From contig NZ_PVZS01000010.1 in NCBI RefSeq assembly GCF_003004785.1, positions 62,001 to 126,000 on the forward strand: DNA of 64,000 nt. The letters run 5' to 3'. Positions within the stretch are counted from its first letter, which is position 1. Each line of letters starts with the position of its first letter. This document shows positions 17,515 to 24,912 of this stretch, one piece after another. A program made the translations under genes and the position numbers. The notes under the pieces are model-generated. The model saw only the letters and a list, made by a program, of their open reading frames with translations. It had not been told where the DNA came from and made no database searches. This stretch comes from Alsobacter soli. Lineage in GTDB: Bacteria > Pseudomonadota > Alphaproteobacteria > Rhizobiales > Beijerinckiaceae.

Positions 17515-18654
17515 CTACAGAGCGGCGATCTTGGCCGCGTATTCCGCGCGGAGGGTTCGGAAGAACTCCGTCTGCATCGGCCACCACCAAATGTCGTCGA
17601 TGACCTTTTGGTTCGGGTAGATCATCTCGAAAGACGCCTTGGCGGCCGGGGACAGGAACATTTCGGCGCCCGAGGCGCAGCTGTTGTAGCCCGTCGACTC
17701 GGAGAACTGGGCCCCGGTCTGGGGCTTCATCAGGTGGTCGATGAGCGCATAGGCCTGGTCCAGGTTTGCCGCTCCGGCGGGGATCGCCAGGGTGTCGGTC
17801 CAGCCGAGCCCGCCCTCGCGCGGCATTCCGTAGCGCCAATGCGCCCCCACGGCGCGATGGAGCAGCACGCCCGTGGTGTCCCAGGTCTGGCCGATGACGC
17901 AGCCGGCCTGGGTGAACCCGCGCGTGGCCTCCGCCGCGTCGTTCCATTGCGCGCCGATGTTGCCGCGGCGCTCGGCCATGAAGCGGAAGGAAGCTTCCAT
18001 GACGCGGCGGCAATCGCCTTCGCTGCGGTACATGTCCATGCCGCGGTTGGAGCGCTCGCGCCCGGCCGCGTCCAGGTAGAGGGCCACGCCGGTGAGCACG
18101 GACTTGGGCCGGATCAGCGCCTTGCGGCCGAGCTTGGGGTCCCACAGCATGCCGTAGGACAGCTCGCCCGACTTCACCGGGAAGACGCGGCTGTCGTAGG
18201 TGACGCCCTCGGTGCCCCAGTCGAAGGGGATCAGGTAGCGGCGGCCGCGGTGCGCGGCCCCCAGCGTGACCGAAGTCCTGTAAATGGACGGAATGACCCG
18301 GTCGCCGCTGAACCGGCCTTCGTCGATGGGCTGGAGCAGGTTGAGGCGGTAATAGTTGGGCGCGGTGTCCACGGAGGGGAAGACGAGGTCGTAGCCCCGC
18401 CCACCGGCGGCCGTGAGCCGGGCCTCCAGCTCCTCGTTGGAGCCGTAGACGCTCAGCTCGACCTTGATGCCCGTGGCAGCCTCGAAGTCCGCCAGGATCG
18501 TGTTCTTGTCGAAGAAATCCTGCCAGGCGTAGACCTGAACCCGGCCCGAGGTGGAGAGGGCGTCAGAGGCCCGCAGGATCGCGGGAGCCGCGACGGCCCC
18601 CATGACGAGCCGCATGGCGAAGCGTCGGCTGACCGCTTTGTCCGGCGCACCCAT
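17515..18654 (-). CDS. Extracellular solute-binding protein, polyamine (PotD) type, without transporter
   Basis: A periplasmic binding protein of about 379 residues. The N-terminus (SRRFAMRLVMGAVAAPAIL) resembles a twin-arginine or Sec signal. The mature start VQVYAWQDFFDKNTILADFE, followed by SNEELEARL, is characteristic of PotD/PotF spermidine-putrescine binding proteins. No permease or ATPase gene is nearby, so it is either an orphan uptake component or a ligand sensor. The ATG at 18654 is chosen because GGAGA lies upstream; a longer version from 18723 is possible. It lies 93 bases after the receiver-cyclase gene and may extend that operon. Confidence 0.82.
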   Translation of the reverse strand: MGAPDKAVSRRFAMRLVMGAVAAPAILRASDALSTSGRVQVYAWQDFFDKNTILADFEAATGIKVELSVYGSNEELEARLTAAGGRGYDLVFPSVDTAPNYYRLNLLQPIDEGRFSGDRVIPSIYRTSVTLGAAHRGRRYLIPFDWGTEGVTYDSRVFPVKSGELSYGMLWDPKLGRKALIRPKSVLTGVALYLDAAGRERSNRGMDMYRSEGDCRRVMEASFRFMAERRGNIGAQWNDAAEATRGFTQAGCVIGQTWDTTGVLLHRAVGAHWRYGMPREGGLGWTDTLAIPAGAANLDQAYALIDHLMKPQTGAQFSESTGYNSCASGAEMFLSPAAKASFEMIYPNQKVIDDIWWWPMQTEFFRTLRAEYAAKIAAL

Positions 18655-18747
18655 CGCCCACGATCTCCAAGAAGGCCGAGCTATGCAGCGATTGGTGCTG
18701 CGCTGCAACCTCTGCGCGATCACAGGCCTGTGCGTGTGTGAGTGGGT

Positions 18748-19665
18748 TCACACTGGCGCACGGTCCGGGCGGCTCCAGAGCCAGACGCGCATGGGCTCCT
18801 CAACGTTCTTGAGCACGCGGGAGCCGGCGTCCTGCAGGGGCGCGTCCACGCGCCCTCGCACGAACTGGCGCACGATGTCCGTGAGCGCGATCGCGCCCGG
18901 CTCGGCGATCTCCTGAATGCGGACGGCGATGGTGACCGTCTCGCCGAAGCGGTCGGCGTGCTTGAACACCACCTCGCCGGCGGCGATGCCGATCCGGAAG
19001 CGAATGTCGCCTCCGGCCAGCCGGGCGCCGGGATCCCGGGCGACCGTCTCCTGGAAGGCGACAGACCACTCGACCGCGTCCACGGCGCTCTGGAACTCCA
19101 CCAGCGCGCCGTCCCCGAGCAGCTTGAACAGCGTGCCCCGGCGCTGGGCGATGGTGGGCGTCATGATCTGCCCGAAGATGCGGTCGATGGCGGCCAGCGT
19201 CGCGGGCTCGTCCTCGTGCACGAAGCGGCCGTAGCCGACGAAGTCGAGCGACACGATGGCGGCCAGGCGGCGCCCGGTCTGGGCGCTGCGCGTCCATTTC
19301 TGGCGGCGAAGGACCGAGCGGATGCGGGCCAGCAGTTCGCGCAGCTCGCAAGGCTTGGAGACGTAGTCGTCGGCGCCCATCTCGAGGCCGATCACGCGGT
19401 CCACCGAGCTGGCCGTGGCGGTGAGCATGATGACGGGGGTGGGAAAGCTCTGCTTCACCCAGCGCAGGATCGACAGCCCGTCCTCCGTCGGCATGTTGAG
19501 GTCGAGCACGACCAGATCGGCCGGCTGGCTCACCAGGACCGAGCGCAGGGATGCGCCGCCGTCGCACAGGGTCACCTCGAAGCCCTGCATGCGCAGGTAA
19601 TCGCCCACCATCTCCCGGGCGGGCGCCTCGTCGTCCACCACGACGATGTGCTGGGCCTGCGTCAT
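18748..19665 (-). CDS. Response regulator-class III adenylate/guanylate cyclase fusion
   Basis: A cytosolic protein of 305 residues. The receiver domain (1-125) has the acidic pocket VVVDDE, phospho-acceptor Asp55 (VVLDLNMP) and Lys104. The class III nucleotide cyclase domain (about 133-295) keeps both metal aspartates (Asp141 in SLDFVGYGRF, Asp185 in LLGDGALVEF) and the purine-contacting Lys181. The expected transition-state pair N-x3-R is changed: Thr245 replaces Asn, while Arg249 is kept (GETVTIAVRIQ). Activity may therefore be low or altered. The ATG at 19665 overlaps the stop of the hybrid kinase by four bases. It is the presumed output of the upstream kinases. Confidence 0.88.
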   Translation of the reverse strand: MTQAQHIVVVDDEAPAREMVGDYLRMQGFEVTLCDGGASLRSVLVSQPADLVVLDLNMPTEDGLSILRWVKQSFPTPVIMLTATASSVDRVIGLEMGADDYVSKPCELRELLARIRSVLRRQKWTRSAQTGRRLAAIVSLDFVGYGRFVHEDEPATLAAIDRIFGQIMTPTIAQRRGTLFKLLGDGALVEFQSAVDAVEWSVAFQETVARDPGARLAGGDIRFRIGIAAGEVVFKHADRFGETVTIAVRIQEIAEPGAIALTDIVRQFVRGRVDAPLQDAGSRVLKNVEEPMRVWLWSRPDRAPV

Positions 19666-21416
19666 GCGGGACGCGCCTCGTGAAGCGGCAGGCCCACCAC
19701 GAAGGTGGAGCCGGTCGCGGGGCCGCCGCTCGTGGCCTCGATCCGCCCCTCGTGCAGGTCGACGATCTTTTTGGCGATCCACAGTCCCAGCCCGGTGGAG
19801 CCCTCCCCGGCGGTCGGCTTGGCGGACAGCCGCTGGAAGCGGCCGAACAGCCGGCCCACGTCCTCGCTGGAGAGGCCCGGGCCGTTGTCGCGGACGCGGA
19901 TCACGGCCTCGTCCTGCTCGGCCTGGGCGGAGACGTGGATCCGCTCGCCGATGGGGGAGTATTTCACGGCGTTGCTCACGAGGTTGTCGACGGCCTCCTC
20001 GAGCCGGTCGGGGTCGAACCGGGCCGGAAGGGTCGGAGGAACGTCCACTTCGATAATCTGGGCCTTTCGCTCCGCCAGGGGCCGGTTCGCCTCCGCGACC
20101 CGGCGGACGAGCTCGGCCAGATCGTGCGTCTCGCGACGGATGCTGATGTCGAGCGCGTCCGTCATCGCGTCCGTGATGAGGCGGTCGACGAGCGTGGTGA
20201 GATAGCGGGCGGACTTGCGGATGTGCTCGACCTGGGCTTCGAGGCCCGAGCGCTGCAAGGGCTCCCGGCCGATGAGGTCGTTCAGGATCTCGGTGCGCCC
20301 CAGGATCACGCTCAGCGGGTTCTTGAGGTCGTGCGCCACGGTGCCAAGCAATTCGTTCTGGAACGCGTTGGCCCGGCGCAGCCGCGCCCATTGCGCCTGC
20401 AGCCGCTGGTTGGCGAAGGTCAGCTCCCGGGTGCGCTGCTTGACGCGCTCGTCGAGGCGCGCGTTGGCGTCCTGCAGCTGCTGGTAGAGCAGCACGTTAT
20501 CGAAGGCGATGGAGAGGCGGCTGCAGAAGACCTCCACCAGCGCGCGGTTGGTGGGGGAAAGCTCCTGGTTCGCATCCAGCAGGACCACGACCTCGCGGCC
20601 GCTCGCCGTGCGGATGTAGATCAGGAAATGCCGGGGCAGGTATTCCGTCCGGCAGCTCGTGAAGGCCCGTTCCACGAGGCCGCGCACCTCCTCGTCGAGA
20701 TCGTCGAGGCGACCCTGCTGGACATAGCGCTGATAGACGCCGGAGCCGGCCAGCACGGAAACGCCGCCGGCGTCGCCGCCCGAGTCGCGCAAGACCAGGA
20801 TGCCGGCGCAGTCCACGTTGAGCAGCGATCCGATCTGGGTCAGCACGCCTTCGGCGAGCCGCTGCATGGACTTGAAATCGAACAGGGTGGAGGCGGCGTC
20901 GACGATGATCTCCAGGCCGCGGCGGGTCTCCTCCATGCGCTGGATCTGCTGGTAGCTGCGCAGCGCCGCGGTCAGCGAGGTGAAGAGCTTGTCGGAGGTC
21001 AGCTCGGTCTTCGCCTTGTAGTCATTGATGTCGTAGTCGAGGATCACGCGCTTTTCCGGCGCCTGGCCAGGCTGGCCCGTGCGCAGGATGATGCGGATCA
21101 TCTCGTTGCCGAGGTCGCGGCGGATGAAGTCGACCAGCTCGAGCCCGGCCGTTTCGCTTTCCATCACCACATCCAGCAGCACGGCCGCGACGTCCGGATG
21201 CTGGCGGAGCAGGACGCGGCCTTCCGCGGCCGACATGGCGGAAAGGATCTCCAGCCCCATGCCGCCGAGTTCGTAGTCGGCCAGCGCGAACCGGGTGCCC
21301 TCGTGCACCGCCAGGTCGTCGTCGATGACGGCGACCTTCCACCTCTTGGCGTCCTGTCGAGGGGCGGCCGGCTCGGCCTCCTCCGCGAAGGTCAGCAGGT
21401 CGTCGGCCTCAGCCAT
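19662..21416 (-). CDS. Hybrid protein: receiver-DUF3369-histidine kinase
   Basis: A protein of 584 residues without membrane segments. The N-terminal receiver domain has the acidic pair in VIDDDL, phospho-acceptor Asp82 (VLLDVVM) and Lys134/136. A DUF3369 domain (about 145-310, KLFTSLTAALRSYQQIQRME onward) follows; it is GAF-like and of unknown ligand. A coiled linker leads to HisKA with His362 in VAHDLKNPLSV and a HATPase domain (N box VDNLVSNAVKYSP, DNGPGL, TGLGLWIAKKI). The order receiver-then-kinase suggests that phosphate received from the upstream kinase tunes this kinase. AGGGGGA precedes the ATG at 21416, which overlaps the end of the previous gene by eight bases. Confidence 0.9.
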   Translation of the reverse strand: MAEADDLLTFAEEAEPAAPRQDAKRWKVAVIDDDLAVHEGTRFALADYELGGMGLEILSAMSAAEGRVLLRQHPDVAAVLLDVVMESETAGLELVDFIRRDLGNEMIRIILRTGQPGQAPEKRVILDYDINDYKAKTELTSDKLFTSLTAALRSYQQIQRMEETRRGLEIIVDAASTLFDFKSMQRLAEGVLTQIGSLLNVDCAGILVLRDSGGDAGGVSVLAGSGVYQRYVQQGRLDDLDEEVRGLVERAFTSCRTEYLPRHFLIYIRTASGREVVVLLDANQELSPTNRALVEVFCSRLSIAFDNVLLYQQLQDANARLDERVKQRTRELTFANQRLQAQWARLRRANAFQNELLGTVAHDLKNPLSVILGRTEILNDLIGREPLQRSGLEAQVEHIRKSARYLTTLVDRLITDAMTDALDISIRRETHDLAELVRRVAEANRPLAERKAQIIEVDVPPTLPARFDPDRLEEAVDNLVSNAVKYSPIGERIHVSAQAEQDEAVIRVRDNGPGLSSEDVGRLFGRFQRLSAKPTAGEGSTGLGLWIAKKIVDLHEGRIEATSGGPATGSTFVVGLPLHEARPA

Positions 21417-23490
21417 GTCGTTCCCCCTTCGAAGCGCAACCGTCGTCCCCGCCCACCAACAGCCCTTCGCCGGCCGGCGCCATGCGCGGCAGCACAAGGC
21501 GGAAGGTCGTGCCCTCGCCCTCCACGGACGCAAGCGCGATGCGGCCGCCGAGCCGCTGGGTGACGACGTTGTACACGATGTGCAGTCCAAGCCCGGTTCC
21601 GCCCTGGCCGCGGCGGGTGGTGAAAAATGGGTCGAAGGCCTGCCGCAGGACCTCGCTGGGCATCCCGCGGCCGTCGTCCGAGAAGCGGATCTCGACGTGC
21701 TCGCGCCCCTGTGGGCGGCCGACGATGCGGATGGATCCGCCGGATGCGTTCGGAAAGGCGTGCGTGACGGCGTTGAGGAACAGGTTCGTGAGCACCTGTC
21801 CGTAGGCGCCCGCGTCCGCATCCATCACGATTCCCGCCGGGATATCGACGTCCAGGCTGAGGCGGCGCTGCTTCAGGCTCGGGCGCAAGCTCGCCAGGAT
21901 GTCCTCCGTGGCGGCCCGCAGATCAAAGGTTCGACGGTCGGCGTGGCTCCGGTCCACGGCGACCTGCTTGAAGGACTGGATCAGATCTCCGGCGCGCTGG
22001 AGGTTGGCGACGAGCTGGCGCGCCGCGTCCCGGTTCAGGTCCACGAAGGAGGCGAGCTGCGACTTGCGCAGGCGTCCCCCCTCGACCTCGTCGTGGAAAG
22101 CGGCGCACCGCTCCGCCAGGGCGGACGCCACCGTGAGGCTGATGCCCACCGGGTTGTTGACCTCGTGCGCGACGCCGGCCACGAGGCCGCCCAGGGCGGC
22201 GAGTTTCTCGGCCTCGATCAGGCTCTCCTGCGTGGCGCGGAGGTCGGCCAGGGCTCGCTCGGCTCTTTCCTTGGAGGCGCGGAGCTCCTCCTCGGCGCGG
22301 TGCTTGGCGATGGCGTTGGCCCGGAACACCTCCACGGCGCGGGCCATGTCGCCGATCTCGTCGCGCGCATCCGCGCCCTCGGCCTTGTGGTCGAGCCGTC
22401 CGGACACGATCGCCCGCATGGCCTCGCCTATCCCCTCGAGCGGCCCGCTGACGCTGCGGGCGATCACGGCGCCCAGCACCACGACGATGCCGACCAGAGC
22501 CATCGTCAGGATGCCCACCCAGACGAAGACGGCGCGCAGAACCCGGTCGAGCCGGCCCTGGACCTGCATCTCGCGCTCGGAGGTCCGCTGCGAGATCGCC
22601 TCGGCGGCCTGGGCCATTTCGGCGCCGCTGCGGTCCACCGTGTCGCGCAACAGGCGGGCCTGGAGGTTGAGGCTGGCCGACAGCTTGTCGAGACCCTGGG
22701 CCAGCGTGTCGGCGCGTTCGCCCAGCTTCCGGAGCGCCTGCTTCTGGAGCTCCGTCTCGGCCAGGTCCAGCATGACCGGGACGGTCTTCTCGATGGTGGC
22801 GATGTTGCGGAAGGCCTCCTCGGCGGAGTCGTAGGACAGCGAGAAATAATAGGCGTTAGCCGCCACCAGGGTGGCCGAGAACGCCTCGCGCGACTTACCG
22901 AGCGCCGGCAGCACGAGGGAGCCCCGCCCTTCGGAGGCGCCCTGCAGGATGGCGTAGAGGCCCGACATCTCACGGGCGGACTTGAGAACGTCCTCCTCGT
23001 AGATGCGCGAGATCTGGACCCGCACGTCGCGGAGGGCGTCGAACCCGGCCAGGAGACGCTCGGTGATCTGGCTGAGGGCGCTCGCCTGCTGGGCGATGGT
23101 GGGGTCGCTCGACCCGTGCTCCGCCAGAAGGGCCATGAGCTTCGCGCGCCGGCTCTCGATCTCGTTCAGCACGTCGGGGTTGGGCTGGGTGAAATAGCGA
23201 TGGATCAGGCTCTGGAGCCGGCCGGCTTCGCTTTCCACCGAGACCAGCAGCCGGTCGGACTGGCGCACCTGGAGCAGTTGCTCCCAGGTGGCGTTCAACA
23301 CATTGGCGCCGTCCCAGATCACCACGGCCAGGAGCACCACGACGGCCGAGTTGATGCCGGCGATGGACAGGATGCGCCAGCGGATGGGGAGGCGGCGGAC
23401 GAGGCGCTCGAGACCCTGCCGGAACGGCCGCGGACCGGGGGGCGCCAGCAAGCCGCCGTGTGGCTCGGCCGCGCGCCCGGGCGCCGTCAT
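21409..23490 (-). CDS. Membrane-bound sensor histidine kinase with HAMP domain
   Basis: A protein of 693 residues. Transmembrane segment 1 (about 40-58) and segment 2 (about 321-345) bracket a periplasmic, largely helical sensor of about 260 residues. HAMP (345-395) and a coiled coil follow. The H box is GLVAGVAHEVNNPVG with His442, and the ATPase domain shows FLNAVTHAFPN, DDGRGMP and GTGLGLHIVYNVV. This architecture matches kinases that use a separate periplasmic binding protein as ligand sensor. Its start overlaps the stop of the TRAP binding-protein gene by four bases (ATGA), so the binding protein is its likely partner. Confidence 0.9.
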   Translation of the reverse strand: MTAPGRAAEPHGGLLAPPGPRPFRQGLERLVRRLPIRWRILSIAGINSAVVVLLAVVIWDGANVLNATWEQLLQVRQSDRLLVSVESEAGRLQSLIHRYFTQPNPDVLNEIESRRAKLMALLAEHGSSDPTIAQQASALSQITERLLAGFDALRDVRVQISRIYEEDVLKSAREMSGLYAILQGASEGRGSLVLPALGKSREAFSATLVAANAYYFSLSYDSAEEAFRNIATIEKTVPVMLDLAETELQKQALRKLGERADTLAQGLDKLSASLNLQARLLRDTVDRSGAEMAQAAEAISQRTSEREMQVQGRLDRVLRAVFVWVGILTMALVGIVVVLGAVIARSVSGPLEGIGEAMRAIVSGRLDHKAEGADARDEIGDMARAVEVFRANAIAKHRAEEELRASKERAERALADLRATQESLIEAEKLAALGGLVAGVAHEVNNPVGISLTVASALAERCAAFHDEVEGGRLRKSQLASFVDLNRDAARQLVANLQRAGDLIQSFKQVAVDRSHADRRTFDLRAATEDILASLRPSLKQRRLSLDVDIPAGIVMDADAGAYGQVLTNLFLNAVTHAFPNASGGSIRIVGRPQGREHVEIRFSDDGRGMPSEVLRQAFDPFFTTRRGQGGTGLGLHIVYNVVTQRLGGRIALASVEGEGTTFRLVLPRMAPAGEGLLVGGDDGCASKGERHG

Positions 23491-24470
23491 TGGACCTGCC
23501 GGATGCGCTCGACCAGGTCTTTCAGCTCCGGGTCGGCGAGCAACTTGTCCTGCAGCCCGCGGGTCGCCTGCTCGAAGCCGGCCCTGTCGATGTCCTCGAT
23601 GATCATGTTCCCGGCCGCCTGCGCCTGCCGACGGGCGCGCTCCTCCCAGGCCGTCCAGAGATCACGCATGAACCGGCTGGATTCCTGGGCCGCCTGCCGG
23701 AACACGGCCTGATCCTCCGGGCCCAGGACGTCCCAGGCCCGCTTGGACATGACCAGGACTTCCGGGCCCATGGTGTGCTCGGTGAGCGTGTAGTACGGCG
23801 CGGCCGTGTAATGGTTAGTGGACACGTAGGAAGGCCAGTTGTTCTCCGCCCCGTCCACCAGATGCGTGCTGAGGGCCGGCATGACCTGTCCGTAGGACAG
23901 CGGCACAGGCACCGCCCCGAGCGCCTCGACCATGGCGATGGCCAGGTCCGACGGCTGCACCCGGATGCGCAGGCCCTTCAGGTCGGCCACCGTGCGGACC
24001 GGTCGGACGCTGTTGTAGATGGAGCGGGCGCCTGAATCGTAGAAGGCCAGGCCAATCAGGCCCATGGGCTCCAGGGAGGCCAGCAATTCCTGCCCGATCG
24101 GACCATCCAGCACCTTGCGAAGGTGATCGCCCGAGCGGAACAGGAAGGGCAGCACGAGCACGGACAGCTTGGGCGAGAGGTTCGCAAGCGGCGCCACGTT
24201 GACCCGGTTCAGGTCGATGGCGCCCGCGCGCGTCTGGACGATGGTGTCCTTCTCCTCGCCGAGCTGGCTGTCGGCGAACACCCGGATCGAGTGGCGGTCG
24301 CCTGTGCGCTCGGCCACGAGGCGGCTCATCTGGCGCAGGGCCTGAACCGTCGGGTAGGTCTCGACCTGGTTGTCGGCCGCCCTGAAATCGCGCCCAACAG
24401 ACGGACCGGCTGTCGCCAACCCGATGGCGAGGCCGGTCGCCAGAGCGGCGACCCGAAACGCGCTGACCAT
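23487..24470 (-). CDS. TRAP transporter-type solute-binding protein (DctP family), kinase-linked
   Basis: A periplasmic protein of 327 residues with signal peptide MVSAFRVAALATGLAIGLAT. DctP-family marks are GDRHSIRVFADSQLGEE, the DLKGLRIRVQPSDL strand with the ligand-binding Arg, and LSTHLVDGAENNWPSYV. TRAP proteins bind C4-dicarboxylates, sugar acids or related carboxylates; the ligand here is unknown. The membrane subunits DctQ and DctM are missing, and the next gene, with a four-base overlap, is a histidine kinase. A sensory rather than transport role is therefore inferred. The ATG at 24470 is chosen over the longer form from 24536 because it gives a normal signal peptide. It is the first gene of the operon. 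Confidence 0.88.
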   Translation of the reverse strand: MVSAFRVAALATGLAIGLATAGPSVGRDFRAADNQVETYPTVQALRQMSRLVAERTGDRHSIRVFADSQLGEEKDTIVQTRAGAIDLNRVNVAPLANLSPKLSVLVLPFLFRSGDHLRKVLDGPIGQELLASLEPMGLIGLAFYDSGARSIYNSVRPVRTVADLKGLRIRVQPSDLAIAMVEALGAVPVPLSYGQVMPALSTHLVDGAENNWPSYVSTNHYTAAPYYTLTEHTMGPEVLVMSKRAWDVLGPEDQAVFRQAAQESSRFMRDLWTAWEERARRQAQAAGNMIIEDIDRAGFEQATRGLQDKLLADPELKDLVERIRQVQ

Positions 24471-24618
24471 GCCGAACCCCACCTGCGCGGCGCGACTTAA
24501 CGATTTTGCAACCAACAATACGCATCGCGCGGGCATCCGCCAAGGCGATGCGTGCGCGCCTGCAACGGTTCGGGGCGGGGGCGCGTTGACGACCGCTCAA
24601 TCCCCCGGAGGAAACCTC

Positions 24619-24849
24619 ATGCGAGCATCGTTTGTGAGCACCGCGAAGGCCGCTGGTCTGGCCGCAGCCGCGTTCCTGGCCGTCCTGGCGACGACCGGCG
24701 GCGCGGAAGCGCGTCATTGGCGCGGCCACCACTATGGCTGGGGCCATCACCAGCACTGGCGCGGGCATCACTACGGCTGGCGGCGCCACCACTACGGCTG
24801 GCATCGCGGGCACCACTACGGGTGGCGGCACCACCGCCACTGGCGCTGA
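24619..24849 (+). CDS. Small secreted His/Trp-rich repeat protein
   Basis: A protein of 76 residues. A signal peptide (1-31, with KAAGLAAAAFLAVLA as core) is followed by about 45 residues of which about 16 are His and 7 are Trp. The pentad HHYGW occurs four times, spaced by short RG/HR segments. GGAGGA eight bases before the ATG and a terminator at 24868-24893 support a real gene. Metal binding (Ni, Cu, Zn) or cell-envelope association is inferred from composition only; similar short His-rich secreted proteins are known in Hyphomicrobiales without assigned function. Confidence 0.78.
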   Translation: MRASFVSTAKAAGLAAAAFLAVLATTGGAEARHWRGHHYGWGHHQHWRGHHYGWRRHHYGWHRGHHYGWRHHRHWR

Positions 24850-24867
24850 ACGGCCCACAAGCGCCAG

Positions 24868-24893
24868 AGCCCCGGAGCCCCCGCTCCGGGGCT
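24868..24893 (+). terminator. Intrinsic terminator after the His-rich gene
   Basis: An 11-base perfect stem (AGCCCCGGAGC at 24868-24878, complement at 24883-24893) with a CCCC loop is followed by TTCGCTT. It starts 18 bases after the stop codon and lies between convergent genes, so it may work for both. Confidence 0.7.
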
Positions 24894-24912
24894 TTCGCTT
24901 GTCGCGCGCCCT

